Notes: generated from the sequence alone by a model not told the origin. Positions 28,597-38,025 are shown, counted from the first letter of the stretch. The stretch: DNA of 64,000 bases from Bacteroides timonensis (GCF_000513195.1 NZ_CBVI010000001.1:248001-312000), one strand, 5' to 3'. Translations and numbers: made by a program.

Positions 28597-30147
28597 CTAC
28601 GGTACAAGACTGTTCATATAGACTTCCAAATTGGTATAACCTTCCTTACTCAATGTAGTAGTAATACCATCGGAAGCATCCTTCGGATTCAGTCCATGAG
28701 CTGTTTCCCATACATCCGGAATACCATCGCTATCAGTATCTCTTAGCTCATCGGCTGTAACACCGCCATTCGTTAATTCCGGCCAAGCACTAATAGCTCC
28801 CTCCGGTTTCACATCTGCCGGTAAGTCGATCAATCCGGGAGCATTTTCAGCACCTTTCGTCACGCTGCCAATGTAAGTAGCCGTACCATTTTGGGTTTCC
28901 TCTATAATACGTATATCTATAATATCACGTTGTTTGGAACAACCGGCGTGGGCCAATACAAGATCATACGCCTGTTCAGCAGTATGTGTAGTGACAATAC
29001 CTGCATCCAAAGGTTTGGCCAAGCGCATCTCTTTCTTCACTTGTTTAGTGAAAGTATTATCGCAGGATGAGTTGTTGATTTGTTCGTAAATACCCTTTGT
29101 CCAGTTATCCTTGGTTACTTCCTTATTACCTTCGATTACATTACCGTCCACATAGAATTTCCCCCATACATGTTCCATAGGTTTCCAAACATTGGGTTTG
29201 CCATCCGCCTTGGTACAATATTTCGTGGTACGCACTCCAAGAGCGGCAATACGATAGCGTACAGGACTGTTTTTGGGAGTAGCCGGACCTGGTTTATAAT
29301 AATTGTTCACGATATTGACATGCATTCCTTCTCCACCGTAGCAGCCATTTCCCGCCCAATTATAAAAAACGTTGTTCCGCATATCCACATGCTCGCGTTC
29401 CTGAGTGAAAGGACGGGGACCAAGTCGGGGAAAACGACTTTCATGATGTGCCAGCAGATTATGATGAAAAGACGCTTTCGCTCCCCCCCAGATGGCCCCA
29501 TATCCGTGTTTTCCTTTGGCATGACCGGCCGTCCGAAGGCTTTCGGAAACAAGGCACCACTGAACAGTCAGGTTTTCACCACCGTACACCGAACAACACT
29601 CGTCTACCGACCAACTGATAGAACAATGGTCTACAATAACATTCCTGCAATCGGTACTTCCAAGTCCGTCGGGTTCTCCACCGCCTTCATTGCCGACGCG
29701 AAACCGTACATAACGAACAATAACATTGTTGGCGTTAATAGTTACCGGACGTCTGGCAATACAAATACCTTGCCCCGGCGCCGTTTGTCCGGCAATAGTC
29801 AAATCTCCGTTAGTGATTCTTAAAGGTCTGTTCAGGAAGATAGTCCCGGCTACATCAAAAACCACCGTACGTGCACCTGTTTGCGCAAGCGCATAACGTA
29901 ACGTTCCTGCCTGCATTCCATCTTCCAATGTAGTGACGTGATAAACTTTACCACCGCGACCACCGGTAGTATTCCGGCCAAAACCTTCAGCGCCGGGGAA
30001 AGCGATTAATTCTTCCGTACCGGATGCTGATTCATCATCAGAAATAGTAGTCGCTCCTGCCGGTATTCCACCTAATAAGAACAAGAAGAGCCATAAAAGG
30101 CATAAGTCCTTCATCTCTATTACTCGGTTTTTCATTTTGTTTTTCAT
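28597..30147 (-). CDS. Pectate lyase, polysaccharide lyase family 1 type
   Basis: 516 residues from the ATG at 30147, chosen because AAGAGGAAG lies just upstream; a longer start at 30183 is possible. After a signal peptide (LCLLWLFLFLLGGIPAGA) comes the PL1 beta-helix: AFPGAEGFGRNTTGGRGGKV, VTTLEDGMQAGTLRYAL, GQTAPGQGICI, RYVRFRVGNEGGGEPDGLG, VDHCSISWSVDECCSVYGG, and HHNLLAHHESRFPRLGPR with the Arg residues expected of the catalytic site. It cleaves de-esterified polygalacturonate by beta-elimination using Ca2+. The C-terminal 50 residues (DTDSDGIPDVWETAHGLNP) are an Asp-rich calcium-binding type segment seen in Bacteroides lyases. Without a visible lipobox it is probably periplasmic or secreted. 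It is followed by CE8. Confidence 0.93.
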   Translation of the reverse strand: MKNKMKNRVIEMKDLCLLWLFLFLLGGIPAGATTISDDESASGTEELIAFPGAEGFGRNTTGGRGGKVYHVTTLEDGMQAGTLRYALAQTGARTVVFDVAGTIFLNRPLRITNGDLTIAGQTAPGQGICIARRPVTINANNVIVRYVRFRVGNEGGGEPDGLGSTDCRNVIVDHCSISWSVDECCSVYGGENLTVQWCLVSESLRTAGHAKGKHGYGAIWGGAKASFHHNLLAHHESRFPRLGPRPFTQEREHVDMRNNVFYNWAGNGCYGGEGMHVNIVNNYYKPGPATPKNSPVRYRIAALGVRTTKYCTKADGKPNVWKPMEHVWGKFYVDGNVIEGNKEVTKDNWTKGIYEQINNSSCDNTFTKQVKKEMRLAKPLDAGIVTTHTAEQAYDLVLAHAGCSKQRDIIDIRIIEETQNGTATYIGSVTKGAENAPGLIDLPADVKPEGAISAWPELTNGGVTADELRDTDSDGIPDVWETAHGLNPKDASDGITTTLSKEGYTNLEVYMNSLVP

Positions 30148-30180
30148 ATACTTCCTCTTATAGATTTGTTTGTTGGTATG

Positions 30181-30188
30181 CAAAAGTG
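30181..30188 (-). promoter_or_regulatory. Weak candidate -7 box for the PL1/CE8 operon
   Basis: On the minus strand CACTTTTG followed by CATACC, one mismatch from TAnnTTTG, giving a leader of about 27 nt. A separate promoter fits the hairpin at 30266-30310 between this gene and the upstream receptor. Confidence 0.3.
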
Positions 30189-30265
30189 GGCAATCATGAA
30201 GAAAGTAAGGGGTAAAAACTGGTAGAAAAGGAGGAATGATTCATATACTTTATGGAAACAAAGTG

Positions 30266-30310
30266 AACGGCCTGCCCGGTGAAACCACTGTTTCACTCTG
30301 ACAAGCCGTT
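30266..30310. terminator. Inverted repeat between TonB receptor and PL1
   Basis: AACGGC (30266) pairs with GCCGTT (30305), and inside it GTGAAAC pairs with GTTTCAC around a 4-nt loop. It lies about 50 bp past the receptor stop. No T run follows, so it may be a weak terminator or an attenuator. Confidence 0.45.
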
Positions 30311-30363
30311 CGTCTCCCGCCACGGGAGTGCTTTCAGCTAGGTAAAAACGATGAAAGCAATTT

Positions 30364-32769
30364 TTATAATCTGTTCTGAATATCTGAGTTACTATTACGT
30401 TGTCCCTTGCTGCGGATATCTCCACCAAACGTGTAGGAAACACCGATGCGGAAACCGGTAAAGGCAAACTGATTGTCCGTCGTCATCCGGACTCCATTGG
30501 AAACAGTTTCAAGCTTCGAATGGCTGATCAGAATATTGTTGACGTTCAGGCTAAGACTGAGCTTATTATCCAGCATGCGATAGAGCAAACCCGCACTGAC
30601 ACCATAAGTAGGTTTTATCAGATATACTCCACTATACTGACGTGAAGTAAACCAACCTGAAAGCGTTCCGATAAATGTCTTCTTCGGATTAAGGAAGAAT
30701 GTATTGCGCAAACTGGCATTATAAGCCCATCCTTTCTCTTCGGCTGATGTGGAAGCGGCACTGGAAGTTGTACGGCTATAGTTTACACCATGCTGAACAT
30801 AAGCCTGCATCCATTTTGTACGGAATGTATAGGAGTTATTCAACCCGAAAGAGTGTGTCTCCATAAAGTTATCCCACAGGAAAGAACTGATATTCGTTTC
30901 CGGATCTAAACCTACAACCTGAAAGAATACATCGTCCGAATAAGAATAAAAGGCAGAGATATTGAGATTGTTCTTGAATGTATAACCCAATTCGGCATTA
31001 TACGTATAACTCGGCTTCAGGTCTTCCTTTCCGCAAGCATAGGTATACTTGTTCTGATAGAACGGGAAAGGGTTCACCATATTCTGTGAAGGGCGGGAAA
31101 TGCGATTGGACAAACTAAGGTTCAACGCATTCTGCTCATTGGGTGAATACAGGAAATAGAGCGTAGGGAACAGACGGGTATAATCGTGCTTGTCCGTCGT
31201 ATTCTCCGACTCAGAAATGCCGGTAGTACGGGTGTGTTCCATACGCAAGCCCAGCTGCATAGAGAACTGCTTGCCAAACGCGCGGTTATAGTCAGCGTAA
31301 AGAGCATAGATTTGTTCTTTATAGTGGAAATAATCGTCCTGCACCAGTGTCGGGTCCGAAGTATCATAATTGATACGGTTACGTGTATTCGTGAAAGAAA
31401 CCTTGGCACCTGCGGTCACCTTATACTTCTCGAACGGAAGTGTAAAGTCAAGTGCAGAAGAGAATACATCTACTTTACGGTTTTGCAAATAACTGTAATC
31501 AAAATTGGTTCCGGGTATAGTTACACCGTCAGGAGTCTGAGTGTCAGACAGGAACCCCATGTGACTATCCCTTTTATCGTACAGGTAATCCACATCCCAG
31601 GTCATCTTTTTACCCTTATCACCCCAGGACTTGTCAGTATGGAAATTCAAGTTGATGCGGTCGGCTTTAGTTCCTTCCTCACTGTCAGAGAATAAAAGAG
31701 AATCCAGACGGGCAGTAGCCACATCATAAACTTCCGTAATAGAAACTGCTTTGGAATCTTTAGGGTTGCTGTGGTTGTAAACAGCTTGCAAACCTAACGT
31801 CCAGTTGCGTTCCAGCGCAAAGTCCACACCTGCCTGACCATAATAACTCTGCATATATTTCTTATAATCCGTACGCCCATCCCAAGTATTCTGAGCAAAA
31901 TAGCGACGATTCGCCTCACGGTTCTCATAGTTACCTTGTGTAGTACCTGCATTGATGAAAGAAGATACGCGACCTTTGCTGATGTTCAGGTTTACACCAC
32001 CATAACCGTAATTCTCCTTTTCGCCTGCATTATAAGAAGCGGACACCGTACCTCCCAGATAATCTTTAGGACGTGACTTCAGACGTATATTGATAATACC
32101 TGCATTACCAGCCGCATCATATTTGGATGGCGGAGTAGTAATTACTTCCACTTTCTGTATCTGAGAAGCGTCATAAGAACGGAGATAGTCAATCAACTCG
32201 TCACCGGAAAGTTTCGTTTCACGATCATTGATATATATCTTCACGCCTCCTTTACCTATGATATCAATACTATTCTGACCAACGCGCAGACCGGGCACTT
32301 CACGCAAAAGGTCGAGTGCATTTCCTCCGGCAGTAGCGATGGCATTATGTGTATCAAAAACAACTCTGTCTACCAGACGCTTGATTACCGGGCGGGCTGC
32401 CGTAACGGTTACTTCATTCAAAAAGGTAGAAGAGGATTTCAGGGTGAGCATACCTACATTCTTATTTCCCTGTAAGGAGACGGGCAAATAGATATCTTCA
32501 CAACCTATCAGAGTAATATGCAACAGATATTCCCCTTTAGGTTGAGTAAAGGTAAAACACCCTTGTGCATCCGTCAGCATACCCGTAAGATAGGTGCTGT
32601 CTTTGGCCTGTTTCAGCAGAATGTTCGCTACTTCCACCGGCTGATTGTTTTCGTCCTGTACGCAACCGGAGAGTTGATAACTTTGAGCAGAAATAGAAAC
32701 TGCCACACACATGATAAGGATTAAGAATCCGAGTCTTTTCCCGATAGTCTTCATTGAATTTGCTTTCAT
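30364..32769 (-). CDS. TonB-dependent outer-membrane beta-barrel protein (OMP_b-brl_3 type), no SusD partner
   Basis: 801 residues; alternative start at residue 6 (nt 32754). Signal peptide (LGFLILIMCVAVSISAQ), a carboxypeptidase-regulatory-like domain (GCVQDENNQPVEVANILL), then a plug with ITTPPSKYDAAGNAGIINIRL and LDLLREVPGLRV, typical of the OMP_b-brl_3 receptor family rather than SusC. The barrel follows and ends with SYTFGGDI plus a polar tail. Family members import diverse ligands or act in surface functions; the substrate is unknown. Its own -7 box (32814-32821) and the hairpin after it suggest an independent transcript. Being next to PL1/CE8 it might take up a pectin-derived compound or pectin-bound metal, but this is only location-based. 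Confidence 0.85.
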   Translation of the reverse strand: MKANSMKTIGKRLGFLILIMCVAVSISAQSYQLSGCVQDENNQPVEVANILLKQAKDSTYLTGMLTDAQGCFTFTQPKGEYLLHITLIGCEDIYLPVSLQGNKNVGMLTLKSSSTFLNEVTVTAARPVIKRLVDRVVFDTHNAIATAGGNALDLLREVPGLRVGQNSIDIIGKGGVKIYINDRETKLSGDELIDYLRSYDASQIQKVEVITTPPSKYDAAGNAGIINIRLKSRPKDYLGGTVSASYNAGEKENYGYGGVNLNISKGRVSSFINAGTTQGNYENREANRRYFAQNTWDGRTDYKKYMQSYYGQAGVDFALERNWTLGLQAVYNHSNPKDSKAVSITEVYDVATARLDSLLFSDSEEGTKADRINLNFHTDKSWGDKGKKMTWDVDYLYDKRDSHMGFLSDTQTPDGVTIPGTNFDYSYLQNRKVDVFSSALDFTLPFEKYKVTAGAKVSFTNTRNRINYDTSDPTLVQDDYFHYKEQIYALYADYNRAFGKQFSMQLGLRMEHTRTTGISESENTTDKHDYTRLFPTLYFLYSPNEQNALNLSLSNRISRPSQNMVNPFPFYQNKYTYACGKEDLKPSYTYNAELGYTFKNNLNISAFYSYSDDVFFQVVGLDPETNISSFLWDNFMETHSFGLNNSYTFRTKWMQAYVQHGVNYSRTTSSAASTSAEEKGWAYNASLRNTFFLNPKKTFIGTLSGWFTSRQYSGVYLIKPTYGVSAGLLYRMLDNKLSLSLNVNNILISHSKLETVSNGVRMTTDNQFAFTGFRIGVSYTFGGDIRSKGQRNSNSDIQNRL

Positions 32770-32813
32770 CGTTCGATTGATTTAAATGTTTCACTTTTCG
32801 TTTTTACCTGATG

Positions 32814-32821
32814 CAAAGTTA
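32814..32821 (-). promoter_or_regulatory. -7 promoter box of the TonB receptor gene
   Basis: On the minus strand TAACTTTG, a perfect TAnnTTTG match followed by CATC, 45 bp before the start at 32769. Confidence 0.65.
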
Positions 32822-33199
32822 GGGGTGAAACATGTCTCAAGCACTCTATATCGGGATATAAAAGTTCTATATTAGAGACGCATACAGCACTAATTATCAA
32901 CATATTAAATTTAAGGTTCTCTATATTTGCCTTTTGAGAGTCTATATACTATTTATATGCATGAATAGACGCGTTCATTTCCGCGAACCGGATACAGCTC
33001 CTATTTCATTTCCGCAAAAGAAACGAATCAATTCATTATTTCAATAGTTTATTTGTTCTAATTTATAACCACCAAAGATTAGTTTTGTAAATACTTGATT
33101 ATCAAGCGTGCTATAATCATACTGAGACCCCCTAAGTATGCGACTGATCTCGCAAATGTTTTGTTTTATAAATATTTATTATTTATATTGAGAATGGGT

Positions 33200-33430
33200 A
33201 CGCGGACGACGCGGATAGAGCGGACGAACGCGGAGTAAGATTTAGCTTCGCTGACCGTTGGTTCCCTTCGGTGTGCAAGTAACTTTTCATCCGCAGATAA
33301 CGCAGATAACGCCGATCTTTTAAAGCTGCGCTATGTTTAACGGAAGATAAAAGGCATCAGCGTTATCTGCGTCATCTGCGGATGAAAAATAAAAATCCGC
33401 GTTCGTCCGCCTTGTCCGCGTCGTCAGCGT
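33200..33430. repeat. Large nested inverted repeat
   Basis: Outer arms 33200-33234 and 33396-33430 (35 bp, only a few mismatches) and inner arms 33285-33312 and 33360-33387 (28 bp, one mismatch) are nested around one centre. The arms are built of short repeated words (GCGGAC, CGCAGATAA). A smaller relative of the inner arms, starting TTCATCCGCAGAT, is found at 36422-36506. It looks like a dispersed non-coding palindromic element. Confidence 0.85.
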
Positions 33431-33498
33431 ATCAATTTAGCTCATAACCGCTCAAACACGAATACACATAAGAGTGTGCGAAAAGCAGGTAATATTTG

Positions 33499-35160
33499 TT
33501 ATTTCTCCAGAATAAAACCGACGATATCCTCTTTCTCCCCCATTCCCAGCTTTTTCCGGATATTCGTCTTCCGCTGATAAATAGTCGGAATGCTTTGCTG
33601 CGTCACTACACTAATCTCTTTTGTAGAGAACTCTGCACAAAGCAGACAACAGAGCTGCTGTTCTTTATCTATTAGTACAGAACCAAAACGTCCGTTCATT
33701 CGAGTATAAAAGCCATCGTATATACGATCGATCACGGGATACAAATCCTCCCACACCAAAAGACTTTCTACGGGCAACTCCCGGTTCGTAATGCCGGATA
33801 TGCGGCGAAGTAAATCTTGATTTTGTGATGTAGGCTGCGTAGCGACCAAACGAATAATGCCCAACTGTTGCAAAAGTATTTTTCGGAAAAACTGTCCGTC
33901 TTCCACTTCCTGATTAACATTTCCGGTAGTCTCTGGTTCACTGTCTCCCTTCGTAGCATCTGCCAGCAAACGGTTCAGTGTTTCGATTCGCTCTTCCGCT
34001 TCAATCAGACGATGACGACGGGCCCGAATATAGAAAAAGGCACCACCACCCGTAACAACCAGTAACAGCAAACAAGCTAACAGCGTCAGTTGCGTCTCCT
34101 GTCGCTCTACCGTCAACTGCAAATTGGCATTCGAAAGTGATTCCTTACTTTCATCCTTCCGCTGAATGGTACTTTGCAAGGCATAAAGGGCATTGTGAAC
34201 AGAATCATTATAACGCATCACTTTCAGGAAATCAAATGTACGATGACGTGTATAATCTATCAGTCCCTGATAATAAGTCATCATATTTTCTGTAGTTAAA
34301 AACTTCTCCCGGTGGCCAAATAGTGCTCTGCCCTGATCGAGGTAGTATTGGGCAGAATCCAACTCTCCCATTTTCAGGAAACATTCCGTCAGCACCAAGT
34401 CAGTCATGGCAACCTGCCCTTCATCAGACGCTAAATTCCGCAGGCGTTTTGACACTTCTGCCGACCTTTTATAATCATTGTTTATATAGGACAATAACTG
34501 CGCGTAGTTTCGCAGATAATGCACCAAGCGCATCGTATCTTTCTTTTTCTCCACCAGTTCAATGCTTCGGTCCATATAGTAAGAAGCCGAATCATTTCCC
34601 TGTAATCCCATGGCAATACCCAAAGAATAGCACAGGCCTTCATCTTCACGAATGGCAATCGCTCTGAGATGTGCTTCTATTGCCTTTTTATAATCCTTCT
34701 CAACGTACACATGCCTGTTTGCTTTCTCAGAAAGCATATTGACCATCAGATAAGTATCTCTACATGCCGTAGCCGCCGCAATACCGCTATCCAATACAGC
34801 CATAGCCTCTTCATGCTTTTTCTGCCAATATAAATATTTGGATTTCAACACGAATGAATTCAGCATCTTTACCGTGTCCGGACCGGCGACAAAATAATGA
34901 AATGCGGGTAAAATCAAAGAGTCTTCCGCCATGGAGGCTCCCCGTACATTATGTGCAAATGTACGCAGCCAGCCATACAACATTTTTTCCTCGAACGGCA
35001 ACCGCTCCGGATTCTTGATTAACGACAGGAGTTTCATTGCACTATCCGCATTACCATAAACCACCGCATCCGCCTGGCGGAGCAAAGCAGTACTATCGGT
35101 ATGCCTGCAAGCACACAGCAGAATACCACTTACAATAAAAAGATATAAGAGTTTCTTCAT
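33499..35160 (-). CDS. Membrane-anchored TPR protein with C-terminal LuxR-like HTH
   Basis: 553 residues. A lipoprotein-like N-terminus (FIVSGILLCACRHTDS, Cys near 18) is followed by about 330 residues of helical TPR-like repeats, a membrane helix (LTLLACLLLLVVTGGGAFFYI, near 365-385), a coiled coil (RHRLIEAEERIETLNRLLA), and a C-terminal HTH (STKEISVVTQQSIPTIYQRKTNIRKKLG). This layout, periplasmic TPRs plus one helix plus cytoplasmic DNA-binding domain, is common in Bacteroidota regulators; the signal is not known. The lipobox could instead be part of an uncleaved signal. A -7 box lies at 35184-35191. The target is unknown; it is divergent from nothing and follows patB-like 35209 in the same direction. 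Confidence 0.8.
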   Translation of the reverse strand: MKKLLYLFIVSGILLCACRHTDSTALLRQADAVVYGNADSAMKLLSLIKNPERLPFEEKMLYGWLRTFAHNVRGASMAEDSLILPAFHYFVAGPDTVKMLNSFVLKSKYLYWQKKHEEAMAVLDSGIAAATACRDTYLMVNMLSEKANRHVYVEKDYKKAIEAHLRAIAIREDEGLCYSLGIAMGLQGNDSASYYMDRSIELVEKKKDTMRLVHYLRNYAQLLSYINNDYKRSAEVSKRLRNLASDEGQVAMTDLVLTECFLKMGELDSAQYYLDQGRALFGHREKFLTTENMMTYYQGLIDYTRHRTFDFLKVMRYNDSVHNALYALQSTIQRKDESKESLSNANLQLTVERQETQLTLLACLLLLVVTGGGAFFYIRARRHRLIEAEERIETLNRLLADATKGDSEPETTGNVNQEVEDGQFFRKILLQQLGIIRLVATQPTSQNQDLLRRISGITNRELPVESLLVWEDLYPVIDRIYDGFYTRMNGRFGSVLIDKEQQLCCLLCAEFSTKEISVVTQQSIPTIYQRKTNIRKKLGMGEKEDIVGFILEK

Positions 35161-35183
35161 GTAGTATAGACCTGTACGGCCAA

Positions 35184-35191
35184 CAAAAATA
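35184..35191 (-). promoter_or_regulatory. -7 box of the TPR/HTH regulator gene
   Basis: Minus strand TATTTTTG, a match to TAnnTTTG, 24 bp before the start at 35160. It suggests the gene has its own promoter in the 48-bp gap after the C-S lyase gene. Confidence 0.5.
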
Positions 35192-35208
35192 GATTCTTCT
35201 TTTTGATA

Positions 35209-36375
35209 TTACTGCACAACAGCCTCACGTAATTGCTGCAAAGCCTGCTTCAGCACTGAACGGGGACAACCGATATTCAACCGCATAAAGCCCTCTCCCG
35301 GTTGACCAAACATAGTTCCGTCATTCAGAGCCAGATGTGCTTTCTCTGCAAAAAGTCGGGTTAACTCTTTCTGTGTCAGCCCCAAATCCCGGCAATCCAG
35401 GAAAACAAGATAAGAAGCTTGCGGGCGTATCATGCCAATGCCCGGAATATGTTCTTTCAGATATTCTTCTGTAAAATCTATATTCCCTTTTATATAATCA
35501 AGCATTTGCTCCAACCATTCTGCACCATGCATGTAAGCAGCTGCCGCACCGATATAGGCAAGCAAATGTCCTTCAGAAAACTCACCCGCCTCCATAAAGG
35601 TCTGAAAACGTTCACGAATATCCTTATCAACATTAATCGCATACGAGCTTCCCAATCCGGGCATATTGAATGCTTTACTGGGAGCCATGAAGACAAGTGA
35701 GTTCGATGCTGCTGCTTCGGAAACCGTAGCAAACGGATGGTGCTTATAAGGAGGCAAAGTCAGATCGGCATGAATCTCATCAGAAATCACAAATGTTCCA
35801 TTACTATAACAGATAGCCGCTATTTCTTTCAACTCTTCTGCTGTCCATACACGTCCGCCGGGGTTATGGGGATTACAGAGAATCAGAACTTTACAACCTT
35901 GCAAATCTTTACGAAAACGCTCAAAATTGATATGATATTGTCCATCCTGTAATTCCAAGGGTGAATATACCACTTCACGCCCCATACGTTCAGTTACCAA
36001 GAAGAAAGGATGGTAAACAGGAGTCATCACCATTACCTTATCCCCCGGATTAGTGAAACATTGCAGGGCAAAAGCCTGCCCGCGAACGATTCCCGGAACG
36101 AATGTCAGCATCTCTCGGGATATATCCCACTGATGACGGTCGTGAAGCCATGTACAAATAGAAGTATACCACTCTTCACAAGCAAAAGTATATCCCAACA
36201 CCTCATGTTCCAGGCGTTTTCTTAAAGCATCCATCACGAAAGGCGGAGTACGAAAGTCCATATCGGCCACCCACATAGGGAGCAAATCATCACGCCCCCA
36301 GATATTCTTTACACCGTCCCATTTCACCGAGTTAGTGCCACGACGTTCAATGATTTCATCAAAATTGTATTTCAT
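35209..36375 (-). CDS. MalY/PatB-family PLP-dependent C-S lyase (cystathionine beta-lyase-like aminotransferase fold)
   Basis: 388 residues, the normal length. Fold-type I PLP enzyme of the MalY/PatB group. Marks: the family start YNFDEIIERRGTNSVKWD, PMWVADMDFRTPP, GYTF, CNPHNPGGRVW, VISDEIHADL (Asp contacting the PLP pyridine nitrogen) and FMAPSKAFNMPGL with the Schiff-base Lys. The C-terminal RLNIGCPRSVL has the substrate-carboxylate Arg. Probable reaction: cleavage of cystathionine or cysteine S-conjugates to a thiol, pyruvate and ammonia in the cytoplasm. The exact substrate cannot be read from sequence. Confidence 0.92.
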   Translation of the reverse strand: MKYNFDEIIERRGTNSVKWDGVKNIWGRDDLLPMWVADMDFRTPPFVMDALRKRLEHEVLGYTFACEEWYTSICTWLHDRHQWDISREMLTFVPGIVRGQAFALQCFTNPGDKVMVMTPVYHPFFLVTERMGREVVYSPLELQDGQYHINFERFRKDLQGCKVLILCNPHNPGGRVWTAEELKEIAAICYSNGTFVISDEIHADLTLPPYKHHPFATVSEAAASNSLVFMAPSKAFNMPGLGSSYAINVDKDIRERFQTFMEAGEFSEGHLLAYIGAAAAYMHGAEWLEQMLDYIKGNIDFTEEYLKEHIPGIGMIRPQASYLVFLDCRDLGLTQKELTRLFAEKAHLALNDGTMFGQPGEGFMRLNIGCPRSVLKQALQQLREAVVQ

Positions 36376-36421
36376 TGCTGTTTGTTTTATATTCTATATT
36401 CCTGTAAATCAAGATTTCATT

Positions 36422-36506
36422 CTTCATCCGCAGATAGCGCGGATAACGCAGATTTCTTTTACTTCAATTTATAAATCCGTGTAATCTGTGTCATCTGCGG
36501 ATGAAA
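36422..36506. repeat. Inverted repeat, relative of the 33285-33387 element
   Basis: Left arm 36422-36455 starts TTCATCCGCAGATAGCG, right arm 36472-36506 ends CATCTGCGGATGAAA; the arms match imperfectly. The words ATCCGCAGAT and TCTGCGGATGAAAAA are shared with the larger inverted repeat 3 kb away, so this is a second copy of one dispersed element. It fills the gap between the CPBP gene stop and the C-S lyase start. Confidence 0.8.
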
Positions 36507-36527
36507 AATTACCGCAAAAGAGTCATA

Positions 36528-37145
36528 TTAAATCGGAAACACAACAAATACCGACACATCCCACACTGCATGCGACACAATCAATGCTCCCAATTTCTGC
36601 GGATACAATCGATAAACTAATCCCCAGATAGCACCAACCACCAACGCCGCCATCACCAGCATAAAGTTGAACGACCAGATATGTACCAATGCATAAACTA
36701 ATGTTGTCACTATAAAACCGACATTCGGGCTCCAGCGCTTCGAAAGTGCATTCTGCACATATCCCCGCCAGAAGATTTCTTCGGCAGGACCTATCAATAT
36801 GAGTAGTAATATGGAGAGTAACCAAGGATTTTCACCGGTTTTCATTCCGTAAATCAGTTCCACCTGCGGACGGGCAAAGTCGAAAAGCCAGGCGGAAGCC
36901 TTATCTCCCAACCAGAATACTCCCCACAAAACAACAGCCAATCCCACCCCTCCGGCAATATTCTTCCAATCGAACTTCACATCTTCTATCCACCACTGCG
37001 AACGAAGCGCAAAAGCCATATTCATCAACACAATAGCCGAAAAGCTCATGGCCGTCCAGAAGTTGAATATTCCGCTTGTCCAGGGAGAAAACATAAAGAA
37101 CCACAAGAAAGCAGCTATCAATAAAGGAATAATAATTCGTTTCAT
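36528..37145 (-). CDS. CPBP-family intramembrane metalloprotease (CAAX-protease-like)
   Basis: 205 residues, mostly membrane helices. The three motifs of the family are visible: the Glu-Glu-x3-Arg motif in IGPAEEIFWRGYVQ, the Phe/Tyr-x3-His motif in VYALVHIWSFN, and the His-x3-Asp motif in IVSHAVWDVSVF. These residues bind the metal. Members process prenylated proteins in eukaryotes, and in bacteria act in bacteriocin immunity or unknown processing. It starts 1 bp after the prenyltransferase stop, so the pair is co-transcribed. Substrate unknown. Confidence 0.88.
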   Translation of the reverse strand: MKRIIIPLLIAAFLWFFMFSPWTSGIFNFWTAMSFSAIVLMNMAFALRSQWWIEDVKFDWKNIAGGVGLAVVLWGVFWLGDKASAWLFDFARPQVELIYGMKTGENPWLLSILLLILIGPAEEIFWRGYVQNALSKRWSPNVGFIVTTLVYALVHIWSFNFMLVMAALVVGAIWGLVYRLYPQKLGALIVSHAVWDVSVFVVFPI

Positions 37146-37146
37146 A

Positions 37147-38025
37147 CTATATCAGGAATGTAACAGTAAACAATAAACTGAACAAGAGTTGCAGTTTCGC
37201 CGTCTTTTCATCCAGATTGGATATGACACCAATCCCTTCTTTCGGCAACCGCAACATAGTCCGTGCATTGGCTATTGCAGGCAGAATTCCTACTATCGTC
37301 AATAAAGACCACCACGGAAAATATCCCAACGCTACACAAGCCGCGATCCACAGAAACGGGAAAAGCACCTCGAACATATATAGGTAAATATCCGTCTTCA
37401 CCCCAAGCCTCATAGCAAGAGTACTAATCCGGGCCCTTACATCCGTACCTATATCACGCGTATTATTAGCATGCAGGATGGCTACTGTAATCAATCCCAC
37501 CGGAACGATTATCAACCATACATCAGGCAGGAATTTCCCCATAGTAATATAAGATATACCCAAAGTAGGAAGTATGGCATAAGCTACAAAAATAACGAAA
37601 TCTCCGAAAGCCCGGTATTTCAGCCACGGATAAAGCAGCGAACACAAAGCTCCACAAACACCTATCCACAACAAGGGAAGCCCCGTACAGACTACCAGCC
37701 AAAGACCGACCATCACCGCCGGCACCATCAGGCCTATGGCCAGGTTGCGTATCTCCAATGGCATGAATTGCCCGCTTGTCAGGGTCTTCACGCCAAATGT
37801 ATCCACCCTGTCCACTCCCCGTTCAAAGTCGAAATAATCACTCCACGCATTTCCCGAAGCGTGGAAAATAACAATACCGACCAACCCTAACAGTCCGTTC
37901 GCCCATTCTATTACCCCGTATGCCCAATACAAATATGCCAGCGTGACAATCACCGGCATTGCTGATGCCGGAAACGACCAGGGGCGTACAGCTATCAGCC
38001 AATCTTTTAAGGAATGCTTCTTCAT
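37147..38025 (-). CDS. UbiA-family prenyltransferase, MenA-like
   Basis: 292 residues from the ATG at 38025 (a longer frame begins only with TTG at 38046). Multi-spanning inner-membrane enzyme with both UbiA Asp-rich motifs: NAWSDYFDFERGVDRVD and HANNTRDIGTDVRAR. MKKHSLKDWLIAVRPWSFPA at the start is typical of MenA, which attaches a polyprenyl chain to 1,4-dihydroxy-2-naphthoate in menaquinone synthesis. No other men gene is nearby, so the acceptor is inferred. A -7 box at 38104-38111 precedes it, back to back with the promoter of the HAD gene. Confidence 0.85.
   Translation of the reverse strand: MKKHSLKDWLIAVRPWSFPASAMPVIVTLAYLYWAYGVIEWANGLLGLVGIVIFHASGNAWSDYFDFERGVDRVDTFGVKTLTSGQFMPLEIRNLAIGLMVPAVMVGLWLVVCTGLPLLWIGVCGALCSLLYPWLKYRAFGDFVIFVAYAILPTLGISYITMGKFLPDVWLIIVPVGLITVAILHANNTRDIGTDVRARISTLAMRLGVKTDIYLYMFEVLFPFLWIAACVALGYFPWWSLLTIVGILPAIANARTMLRLPKEGIGVISNLDEKTAKLQLLFSLLFTVTFLI

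Larger units (their letters stand above)
32770..33498. other. Intergenic region with promoter and large nested inverted repeat
   Basis: 729 bp between the TonB receptor start and the stop of the HTH regulator. It contains the receptor promoter (32814-32821) and the nested inverted repeat at 33200-33430. The stretch 32830-33195 is AT-rich and shows no gene or clear structure. Confidence 0.7.

Noticed and set aside
29080..29823. 247-codon open frame on the plus strand
   Set aside because: It lies wholly inside the PL1 gene on the other strand, and its protein has no sensible composition or start context.
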